Source of the DNA: Candidatus Woesearchaeota archaeon
GTDB taxonomy: Archaea; Nanobdellota; Nanobdellia; Woesearchaeales; UBA10216
Length of the DNA: 18,788 nucleotides
Reading direction: 5' to 3'
NCBI GenBank assembly: GCA_023269295.1
Contig: JAHFTU010000010.1
Coordinates: 1 to 18,788, forward strand
Part shown: piece after piece, positions 1 through 7,100 of the stretch
How positions within the stretch are numbered: position 1 is the stretch's first letter
Layout of the letters: each line of letters begins with the position of its first letter
The notes under the pieces: model-generated
What the model saw: the letters and a program-made list of their open reading frames with translations, nothing else
Told to the model about the DNA's origin: nothing
Database searches by the model: none
Translations under genes and position numbers: made by a program

Positions 1-167
1 ATCACGCCAAAAAGCTGCGGCAGGCTGAATGCCTTGAAGCGCGAAAAAAACCACTGCTTCACAAGAGGGTTCAGCACGCGCATTATCTCATCTGGCGTGT
101 TCGGGGTTTCCTTTCTCACAACTTCACCGCCATCGGCGGCTGCCGCAGAGGCTGTTGCAACAATCAT
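1..167 (-). CDS. Lhr-like DEAD/DEAH helicase, N-terminal fragment (partial)
   Basis: An open frame of 55 codons runs off the left edge of the window, so only the N-terminus is visible. After an Ala-rich lead it reads PDEIMRVLNPLVKQWFFSRF followed by a FSLPQLFGV segment. This 'LNPLV..WFF..F....PQ' layout is typical of the region just before motif I in large Lhr-type ATP-dependent helicases (superfamily 2), where the Gln acts as a Q-motif residue. The Walker A and DExH boxes lie outside the window, so the family call is a recognition from one short stretch. The ATG at 167 is chosen because a TTTTAAAT box lies about 28 bases upstream, which suits a nearly leaderless transcript; an in-frame stop lies further up at 192-194. 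The gene points away from the tRNA gene on its right. Confidence 0.55.
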   Translation of the reverse strand, partial: MIVATASAAAADGGEVVRKETPNTPDEIMRVLNPLVKQWFFSRFKAFSLPQLFGV

Positions 168-189
168 GAGCCATGCGGATAGAATGCGG

Positions 190-199
190 ATTTAAAAGG
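190..199 (-). promoter_or_regulatory. TATA box of the helicase gene
   Basis: On the minus strand the sequence CCTTTTAAATCCG is centred about 28 bases before the ATG at 167. This matches archaeal TATA spacing for a leaderless or very short-leader mRNA. It lies just downstream of the 3' end of the CAG tRNA gene. Confidence 0.5.
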
Positions 200-272
200 G
201 TTGCTGATACAAAACTAAGAAAAAGTGCGCCGGGAGCGCAACCCTTTTGCCGAAAAGGGTTGATCGAAAAAC

Positions 273-348
273 GTTTTTTGATTGACCTTTCTTCGTCTTA
301 GAGACGAAGATTGTCACCTCTCCGGTGACATTTTTTCTAAAAAGGTCA
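273..348 (-). repeat. 76-nt multi-hairpin element, copy 1 (in the tRNA T-arm)
   Basis: On the minus strand it runs from TGACCTTTTTAG to AATCAAAAAAC. An outer stem GACCTTT/AAAGGTC encloses two hairpins: TGTCACC-GGAGA-GGTGACA and CTTCGTCT-CTA-AGACGAAG. Copy 2 at 7827-7902 on the plus strand is identical except for one base. The copy starts directly after the 5' half of the tRNA T-stem (GCGGG). A further self-complementary stretch and a 10-bp hairpin (CAACCCTTTT-CGGC-AAAAGGGTTG) fill the gap up to the acceptor stem. Confidence 0.8.
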
Positions 349-403
349 CCCGCAGGACCGCTGTGCAGCAGTCACTCGCTTCTGAAGCGAGCGCGTTACC
401 AGA

Positions 404-449
404 CCCAAGTCGCTGCTGCGACTGGGCCCAATCGTTGCAACGATTTGGG
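404..449 (-). repeat. two tandem 23-nt hairpins in the tRNA D-loop
   Basis: Read on the tRNA strand, 427-449 and 404-426 are each 23 nt, start with CCCA and end with TTGGG or TTGGG-like bases. Each folds into a near-perfect hairpin: the first around AATCGTTGCAACGATT, the second with GTCGC/GCGAC arms around AGCA. Each has one bulged base. Removing exactly these 46 nt leaves an 11-nt D-loop of the same layout as in the tRNA-Lys gene of this window. A BHB splice site is less obvious here than in the T-loop introns, although ACCC/GGGT can pair next to the possible junctions. Confidence 0.65.
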
Positions 450-487
450 TTACGCTATCCCGGCACGTAGCTCAATGGCACTCTAGT

Positions 488-498
488 CTTATTATGCA
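488..498 (-). promoter_or_regulatory. possible TATA box of the CAG tRNA gene
   Basis: The minus-strand sequence GCATAATAAG is centred about 29 bases upstream of the tRNA 5' end at 464, the expected distance for an archaeal promoter. The rest of 465-719 (255 bases) is AT-rich with a CGGCAATTGCCG palindrome near 545-556. I see no convincing gene in it. Confidence 0.35.
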
Positions 499-719
499 TT
501 TGGGCAGTTTTCCCAAAAGAGATTTAAACATTCTGAAAAAGTTACGGCAATTGCCGAAATTTTTACATTTTTTTGCCAAATTAGTGGAATATTTCCGAAC
601 ATATTGAAAGATTTTAGCACCAGTTTTCCGAAAAGTTTATTAAGAAGTTCAAACTTAACATGATCTAGATCGCTGTGCACAGTTTAGGCGTTAACCGATT
701 ACGCAATTTCTTTTATTTT

Positions 720-1403
720 TTATTTTACCGTATTGTACAGCAGCCAAAGGCCCAACACACTAGTTAAGCCAAACACAACAACAATAAGCTCCATAATCCA
801 GAGCCGTGAAAGCTTATCAAGTATTTTCCATTTCATAATTCCGAAAGCAGCTATTCCGTCAAGCAGGCTTTTGAGGCCAAATGAAAGCCAAAAAAATGAA
901 GGGTTCGCCTGCTGCACAGACAAAACAATCAGAACCTTAGTGAAGACGTGGACAAAAAGAGTAAAGATTCGCTCAATTATAGCAGCCGGAATTGCTGACA
1001 GTGATTTCGCTATAACATTTCTCTCACGCCTAAATTTCGGAACGAGGGCTACAAAGCTAGTAAACACAGCTTCTATCGTACCAAACCCAACTCCGAAAGA
1101 CATAGCCCCATACCAATCGGCATTATGAAGCTGAGGCAGCAAAAGAACAAATAACAGAGCAACGCCGCATTCAAAAACTCCAGTCATTAGCCCAACATAT
1201 GACCATGAAACAAAATCTGAGATCTTGGGTGGCAGTTTTTTCTTAAAGAAACTAATTATTGGTTTATTAGTTGGAAGTGCCCAAGCAAACTTAAGACCAA
1301 CAGAAACAATCCAAGCTATGGCGCCTATTGCTATAAAAGGCAAAGCCCTGTAGCCAGAAACTTGAAATGATAACACTACAGCTAAAATAGTTACGACAAT
1401 CAT
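720..1403 (-). CDS. YhfC-like polytopic membrane protein, probable catalytically altered relative
   Basis: This is a 227-residue hydrophobic protein with about seven membrane segments. Its order of features recalls the YhfC family of putative intramembrane metalloproteases: a GLMTGVFECG segment (71-80) where the family has a Glu-Glu motif, a GFGTIEA segment (106-112) where it has GHGGIEA, an IIERIFTLFVHVF segment (142-154) with Glu-Arg and His, and LLDG near 181. Here the second Glu of the first motif is Cys79 and the His of the second is Phe107, so an enzyme role is doubtful. The assignment rests on pattern recall, not on a search. ATG 1403 is the first start after the upstream gene; an AATTAAATC box about 33 bases before it could be a promoter of its own. 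It sits 46 bases downstream of the anchored surface protein gene on the same strand. An uncharacterised membrane protein is the fallback call. Confidence 0.5.
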   Translation of the reverse strand: MIVVTILAVVLSFQVSGYRALPFIAIGAIAWIVSVGLKFAWALPTNKPIISFFKKKLPPKISDFVSWSYVGLMTGVFECGVALLFVLLLPQLHNADWYGAMSFGVGFGTIEAVFTSFVALVPKFRRERNVIAKSLSAIPAAIIERIFTLFVHVFTKVLIVLSVQQANPSFFWLSFGLKSLLDGIAAFGIMKWKILDKLSRLWIMELIVVVFGLTSVLGLWLLYNTVK

Positions 1404-1449
1404 TCCTACGCCGCTAGTGACGTAGAATATAGAGGATTTAATTAGAAAA

Positions 1450-3108
1450 TCACCTAAACTGCTTTTCCTTGGTCATGTCCCTGAGGAACTTCTTTGTTTC
1501 AGGGCTGTCCCTGCTCAGGCCCTTAGGCTGCGCCGGCTGCCTCGCCATCTGCTGCCTGCGCTTCTCCTCAATAATGCGCCTGATTCTATCTTCTTCAAGC
1601 GTTTGCGCATCTACAACTTTTTGGCTGCTGTCGCCAACACCACCACTGCCGCCAGAACTGCTCCCACTCCCGCTGCTTGCGTAAGTATCTTTTTCAAAGC
1701 TACCTCCGCTTCGGCTGCTGCCTTTGCCCCTGTTTTTCATGAAGAAAAAGCCAAGTGCAGAAATAATGGCCAGGATGAGCAGAGGGGCAAACTTCGTCTG
1801 AACCTTGCCGGTGCCTGTGCTTGTAACCTTAACAGAATGGCCTGTTATGCCAAGGAAGTCAGCAGTTTTCTTAATTAAAGGCCTCTGGTCTTCCAGATGC
1901 ACGCCCTCCAGCCTGGTTTTGCTAACTGTCGGGAAAGACACATTATAGTCGCCCTCAGAAACTGCCTTTGTAAGGTCCACTTCAAATGCCTCTCCAGGCG
2001 CAAGCTCAATATCATGCACAACAACGTAACTCTTCTTTCCAGAAAGCGTTATGTTAAACTGCTTGGCATAGTTCACATTGCCGGTGTTCTTCAAAACAAC
2101 TGTTTTGTTGTCAAAGGCTACTGACGCTGCCTCAACTTCCTCAACAAGGACAGGGCTGGCTTCAGTAAGCCCAAGAGCCTTGGAAACAAGCGTATACCTG
2201 CCCGGCTTCTGGCCAGCGGGGAACGAAAGCCCAGTCACACCGCCAGTGGTGTTTGATGCGGAAAGGACAACCGCGCCAGCAGGGTCAGCCACTGTAATGC
2301 TCACGACAGACTTCATGGCATCATCCGCCTGATCATAAACTGAAACCGAAACGGTAAATGGCTCACCGGGCCTGACGCTGTTGTTGCTCAAGCTGTTGAC
2401 TATCCTTGTGGGAACTGACTCAACCTTAAACCCTGCAACCGCAGAACCTGAGTTGCCATAAGAGTCATTAACTAAAAAATCAAGGGGATGCTTGCCTGAC
2501 TTTATGTTCTTTGGAAGCTTGATGCTGTACGCAAAGGCGTTGCCTGTGACAGCCGATGCGTATTTTGTGCCGAGAAAAGCCATGACAACGCTGGCAGGAA
2601 AATCGTGGCTCTTGCCAACCGTGCCAGAAACCCCAACAGACTGCGATGGCAGGTAGGAGACCTTGTCAAGAAGCACAGCAACTGACACGTTGCTGGTAAC
2701 GTTAAAGAAGTTTGAAGTGCTGCTCTCATTGACAGTCCTGTCAAAAGAGCTCGCGTTTGCAGCAACGTAGCAGCGCCCAAGCATATTGCTCGCAACGCTC
2801 AAAGGAGGAACACTGACTTCCTGCTTCTGGCCAGCGTTGAGGTTGGTCGGCAGCGTGTAAAACTCCAGGTCAAAGCTGGTGCAAAACAGTGAAAGCTTCA
2901 GCAGGCCGCTAAAGTCCTGGTCACGCGAAAAGTCATAATTCACCACAACCTGGTCGCCGAAGTTGTACGCGCCCTTGTCGGTCTTCACGTTGAGCGCTGC
3001 GGACGCCGAAACAGCGCCAAACACGAGCATTAAGCACAGCAAAAGAACGAAATACACAGTAGCCGCTGAAAGAGAACGACACTTGCTTTTCTTCATTTTA
3101 GTAACCAT
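1450..3108 (-). CDS. membrane-anchored surface protein with Ig-like/macroglobulin-like domains
   Basis: From ATG 3108 the product has 552 residues. It opens with a signal peptide: basic MVTKMKKSKCR, a hydrophobic core, then AVSASA before the mature chain. The ectodomain holds repeated beta-sandwich-like segments, for example DKVSYLPSQSVGVSGTV and NSVRPGEPFTVSVSVYD, which recall MG2/Ig-like folds, plus many N-x-S/T sites. One membrane helix (FAPLLILAIISALGFFF, about 438-455) is followed by a Ser/Gly linker and a charged tail with EEKRRQQ. So the chain is exported and held by its C-terminus. The frame also allows a GTG at 3129, but the TATA box at 3131-3139 would place transcription start near 3110, so ATG 3108 or ATG 3096 is preferred. 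Its partner is unknown; the 1207-residue protein across the divergent promoter has the same architecture. Confidence 0.75.
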   Translation of the reverse strand: MVTKMKKSKCRSLSAATVYFVLLLCLMLVFGAVSASAALNVKTDKGAYNFGDQVVVNYDFSRDQDFSGLLKLSLFCTSFDLEFYTLPTNLNAGQKQEVSVPPLSVASNMLGRCYVAANASSFDRTVNESSTSNFFNVTSNVSVAVLLDKVSYLPSQSVGVSGTVGKSHDFPASVVMAFLGTKYASAVTGNAFAYSIKLPKNIKSGKHPLDFLVNDSYGNSGSAVAGFKVESVPTRIVNSLSNNSVRPGEPFTVSVSVYDQADDAMKSVVSITVADPAGAVVLSASNTTGGVTGLSFPAGQKPGRYTLVSKALGLTEASPVLVEEVEAASVAFDNKTVVLKNTGNVNYAKQFNITLSGKKSYVVVHDIELAPGEAFEVDLTKAVSEGDYNVSFPTVSKTRLEGVHLEDQRPLIKKTADFLGITGHSVKVTSTGTGKVQTKFAPLLILAIISALGFFFMKNRGKGSSRSGGSFEKDTYASSGSGSSSGGSGGVGDSSQKVVDAQTLEEDRIRRIIEEKRRQQMARQPAQPKGLSRDSPETKKFLRDMTKEKQFR

Positions 3109-3130
3109 CCCCTCCTGCACAACAGCCACT

Positions 3131-3140
3131 TAAATATTTT
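3131..3140 (-). promoter_or_regulatory. TATA box of the Ig-like surface protein gene
   Basis: The minus-strand sequence AAAATATTTAAG is centred about 28 bases before ATG 3108. A GGAGGGG stretch directly precedes that ATG and lies 14 bases before the next ATG at 3096, so both starts are possible. Confidence 0.6.
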
Positions 3141-3190
3141 GCTATTCGGAAGCAGGAGATATTTGTTCGCTGCAGTAGTGATTGCCTGAG

Positions 3191-4048
3191 CTAGCCAAAA
3201 AGCATAGGCGTGACAAAAACTTCAACAACGGCTGCAAGGAACAGCGCCCCAACCGAGAGAGCGATAAGGTCAACAGAGTCCAGAAGCACGGCCTTGAACC
3301 TGGGGCTGTCAAAACTGTGCCTTGCAACGGCAACAGAGATAATCCCGCCTGCAAGGGCAGCTATGAAATACGCCAAGATTTCCAGGCTGCCGTGCGTAAG
3401 GTAGCGAAGCAGGCCAAGCGAGTAAGAGGAAAAGTAATTGGCAATTGTCGGAAGGCCGAGGTTGGAAGCGGCGCTGCTTAAGCTGTTCCTGACAAATATC
3501 CCGATGGCTGTGGCAACAACCGAAGCGTTCCATGCGAGGATGAAAACAGAGCCAGCGCCGTAAAAAAATGCAAAGATTAGGACAAACAGCAGCACTTTTA
3601 CATTATTCAGGAAAATCCTTGCGAAAGAATCTGTTGGGGCTGACAAGCAGCCCTCAACGCCAACAGAGTTGATGCAGCGGATTGTGTCCTCCTGGACCGT
3701 GAATACCTGGCTTGCAAAGCTGTGAGGCGAAAAAATGTACCAAAGGGAGAACGAAACAACAAAGCCCAGGAAGAGGAACATGAAGTACGAGAGGGCCTTG
3801 CCATGCTCCTTCAAAAGCGCAAGCTCATGAGTGATGACAACATCCTTCTTTTCCTCCCTCCTCAATGTGCCCTGGATCAGGTAAGTGCACGCCAGAGTGG
3901 TAAGGAAAACCATCACAATGCCAACGTACTGCTTGAAAATGTACAAGCTCAGAAAAATAGCCATGGAGCTGTAAACGAGGCCGACAAAAAAAAGCTCCCA
4001 AGGCTCGCGCTCAGCCTTTTTGGGATTAATAAGCATCTCCAAAACCAT
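3191..4048 (-). CDS. SpoIIM family (DUF95) integral membrane protein
   Basis: This 285-residue protein matches the archaeal SpoIIM/DUF95 pattern along its length. It starts with MLINPKKAEREPWELFFVG, has KEHGKALSYFMFLFLG (about 85-100), then an extracellular loop with two Cys residues, then LNNVKVLLFVLIFAFFYGAG and the family hallmark GLLRYLTHGSLEILAYFIAA with AGGIIS. It ends in a last membrane helix and VEVFVTP. About six membrane helices are visible. In sporulating bacteria SpoIIM acts in the complex that remodels peptidoglycan; the role of the archaeal members is not established. A TATA box centred near 4075 puts the transcription start at the ATG, so the mRNA is probably leaderless. ATG at residue 5 is an alternative start. 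It lies 82 bases upstream of the Ig-like protein gene and is divergent from the 1207-residue surface protein, suggesting a cell-envelope cluster. Confidence 0.88.
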   Translation of the reverse strand: MVLEMLINPKKAEREPWELFFVGLVYSSMAIFLSLYIFKQYVGIVMVFLTTLACTYLIQGTLRREEKKDVVITHELALLKEHGKALSYFMFLFLGFVVSFSLWYIFSPHSFASQVFTVQEDTIRCINSVGVEGCLSAPTDSFARIFLNNVKVLLFVLIFAFFYGAGSVFILAWNASVVATAIGIFVRNSLSSAASNLGLPTIANYFSSYSLGLLRYLTHGSLEILAYFIAALAGGIISVAVARHSFDSPRFKAVLLDSVDLIALSVGALFLAAVVEVFVTPMLFG

Positions 4049-4067
4049 AAGCCATAAACCGCATCGG

Positions 4068-4079
4068 CAATTTAAATAG
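4068..4079 (-). promoter_or_regulatory. TATA box of the spoIIM-like gene
   Basis: GCTATTTAAATTG on the minus strand is centred about 27 bases before ATG 4048. This is the expected spacing for leaderless archaeal transcription. Confidence 0.65.
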
Positions 4080-4121
4080 CTTTCCCTTCAATTCCAACCA
4101 CTTGCTGGCAGTTGCTGAGAA

Positions 4122-4133
4122 AAACTTTAAGAA
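4122..4133 (+). promoter_or_regulatory. TATA box of the large surface protein gene
   Basis: The plus-strand sequence AAAACTTTAAGAAG is centred about 29 bases before ATG 4157. With the minus-strand box at 4068-4079 it forms a compact divergent promoter pair in a 108-base gap. Confidence 0.5.
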
Positions 4134-4156
4134 GACCACAATGAAAAAATAAAGCT

Positions 4157-7100
4157 ATGAAGCGGTTTGTTAAAATCATGGCACTTTTTGCCCTGTTCCT
4201 TCTCACGCTCGCCATCTTTGACAAGCTACAGGCAGGCATAATGACAGGAAAACCAGGCAGCACATTAACAGGCTTTGCAGTTTACGAAACACGGCAGCTT
4301 ACCTGGCTGTTTGACACTGCAAATGACTTCAGCTTTGACAGCAGCCTGGTCAACATAAGCGGCGGGGAGGCAAAGCTGAAGGTTACCAACACAATAACAG
4401 ACTCAACTGACAGCCCTGCGCTAAAGCTTCCAAAAGGAAACAACAGCGAGCTATCCATCACCAACATAAGCGACAGCAAGTACACGATAGGGATGCTTAA
4501 AGTTGGCGACAAGTACTATGTTGACAAGGACGAAAAAATCACTGCGCTGCCTGTAGAGCTGCAAGGCATGCTGTGGCTGAAGACGCAAAACGCAGACAAA
4601 AACATCAAGAAAAATATCACATTTGCCACAAACAGGCCAGCAAGGATATTCATCGGCTACGATAAAGGAGCGGCAACAGCACCGGACTGGATGCAAAGCT
4701 GGACATACTGGGGAACAGGGATAACGACGGAAGACGATGGCTCTTCGCCTTTCAAAATATACTACAAGGACTTCCCGGCAGGCAGCATATTACTCGGCAG
4801 CAACAACAAATCAAACTCAATGTATGTCATATTGGTGAACAACACAGGCTACGCCAGCAAATACGAATACACGCCTGCGGCGGCGCAGTATACCGGCAGC
4901 ATAAAGACAATCAGCGTTTCAGCTGACAAGCCCGATGGAACAACGGCAAAAGTTCAGGCAAGGATAGCACAGACACAGCAGGGGCTTGACTCTGCCCAGT
5001 GGCTCGGGCCAACCACGGCAAGCGACTACTACACCACTACAGCCGAAAAAGCCAACGCAGCCTATGGCAGCGGCGGAGGGTGGCACCAGTACAAAGCCAC
5101 ACTCGAGACAACAAAGCCGGAAAACACGCCAACCCTAAGCTCTGTCAAAATAACAGCAGAAAAAACAGCCTACCCGAGTTCTGCAACAGTCACGACAAAG
5201 GACTACGCATTCGAAAAGGCTGTTGAGATGCAAAAGATAACCGCTGACGAATCACTGAACGGGCAGACAACAGCATATGCATACTCAACCGACTCAGGCA
5301 GCAGCTGGACTGCAGTCACGCTTAATTCATCCATATCAGTGAAAACCAGCAAGGTAATGGCGAGGGCAACGCTGAACTCAAACACGGCACAAACGCCTGC
5401 AGTAAAATCAGTGGCTATCAGCTATAAGATAAGCATATGCGACGAGAAATGGCGGCTTAACTACACGAGTTGCGCCAAAAACGACACCAGAATAAAATAT
5501 TACACTGACGCAAACAGCTGCGGCTCAACAGAAGACCTCCCAGCCGGCAACGGAACAGCAGAGAGCTGCGACTACTGCACACCATCCTGGACAGAAACAA
5601 ACGGAACATGCACAAAAGACGACAAAATAACAGCCACCTATTTAGATGCCAACAGCTGCTACACAATCACAGGCCTAGCATCAGACAACAACAAACCAGC
5701 AAACAAAACATACACTTGCGATTATTGCACACCGCAGTGGACGAATTTAAATGGCAGCTGCAAAAACGATGATACCCTAGCGGTAACCTACGCCTACGCC
5801 AACACATGCTGCAAAGACACAGGACTCACAAGCGACTGCACAATACCCAACAACAGCACAGCAGCCTGTGACTACTGCACGCCCTCCTTTACCTGCAGCA
5901 GCTACAGCGACTGCAACGAGAATAACCAGAAAACCTGCCTTTCTGCCAGCGACACAAAGAGCTGCTACAGCCAGACAAGGCTCGCATCGGATAACTACTC
6001 TGGAAGTTACAGCGAATTCACTGCCAGCTGCGCCTACGATAGCGAAGCTCCTCTGGTAAATGATGTGACGTCAACTTCAGCAAACAGCATAATCACCATA
6101 ACAGCAAACGTTACAGACAAATCCGCTACAACAATCACTGCGCAGCTAATCAGGGATGGAGCTGCCGTGAGAAACCTGACACTGGCAAACACAGCAAAAG
6201 ACACATACTCAGCCACAGCGAGCACTGAAGGGCTAAACGGGGCTTACATCATAAGGATAATAGCCAAAGACAAATACAACAACACGGCAAGAACAAAAGG
6301 GATAGCTGGAATATCAACGGATGCCGAGAAAACAACAGTAACAGATGTAGTTTTCAACGCCAGCAGAAAAGCGCTCATGAAAATCACCAACACAACAAAG
6401 ATAGAGCTGAACGGGAAAACCGCGCAGGGCACTCTTGGGAAGCTTGTAGCTGCGGAACACGAAAACGACACAAGAAACAGCACCAAGCCGCAAGCAAAGA
6501 AAGAGCTCCGAAAATACCTTGAAATAGAGGCGGACGAGGAACTTAAAGCAAACATATCATCTGCCACATTGACGATAAACTACAGCGATGCCGAAGTGGC
6601 ATCATCAGACATAAGCGAGAGCAGCCTGGCCATATTCTTCTACAACGAGACAGAGCTGCTCTGGCAGCAGCTTAACTCAACAGTCAATAAGGAGCTAAAT
6701 TACGTCGAGGGAAATGCAACACACCTTAGCTTCTTCGGCGTATTCGGAAACGAGCAAAACCAGACAGCCAACGCAACGATAAATGCCACAATAAACAGCA
6801 CAACAAATTCAACAATAAACGCGACAATCAACGCAACTGTCAATGCCACCACAAACGCCACGCTCACGAACGCCACCAACTCAACAGCCAACGCAACGCA
6901 AAACACGCCAGCACAGGCAACGCAGCCAAGCCAAGCAAGCACAGAAGCTGCCCCGGCAGGCGGGAGTGGAGGAGGCGGAGGGGCAGCAGAAAAGCGGCAA
7001 GCTGAGAAAAAGGCCGAAGCTGAACCAGCAGTGAACGCAACAGAAGCTGCTAACTGCTCATACGAGGTAAAGGTTGAGCTTGTTGACAAGCCATCATTCA

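Larger units (their letters stand above)
228..464 (-). tRNA. class II tRNA, anticodon CAG (Leu), with inserts in the D-loop and T-arm
   Basis: The acceptor stem GCCGGGA (458-464) pairs perfectly with TCCCGGC (229-235). T8 A9 and a four-pair D-stem (GCGT/ACGC) follow. The anticodon stem CTCGC/GCGAG closes the loop TTCAGAA, giving anticodon CAG at 382-384. A long variable arm with a CTGCT/AGCGG stem marks class II. Two regions do not fit a plain tRNA. In the D-loop two 23-nt hairpins (404-449) split an otherwise normal TAA-TCTGGTAA loop. In the T-arm everything between GCGGGT and CGC-TCCCGGC is hairpin sequence, including the 76-nt element at 273-348. A normal TTCRAAT loop is not contiguous; a TTCGATC stretch at 262-268 is the only candidate. 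The base after the acceptor stem is G, whereas archaeal tRNA-Leu normally has A73. It may be a multi-intron tRNA or one inactivated by insertions; the sequence does not decide. Confidence 0.6.

Noticed and set aside
382..384. Serine-type tRNA with a CAG anticodon, implying CUG reassignment to serine
   Set aside because: The class II arm and G73 fit serine, but CTG is used for leucine here: in the two rps12 ends the same Leu codon is CTG in one copy and TTA in the other, and CTG codes for conserved leucines throughout the polymerase genes.
282..470. 62-codon plus-strand frame across the CAG tRNA
   Set aside because: It is antisense to the tRNA and made of its hairpins and stems.
492..680. 62-codon minus-strand frame beginning with GTG between the tRNA and the YhfC-like gene
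   Set aside because: It has no Shine-Dalgarno or well-placed TATA box, no recognisable motif and an AT-rich random-looking composition.
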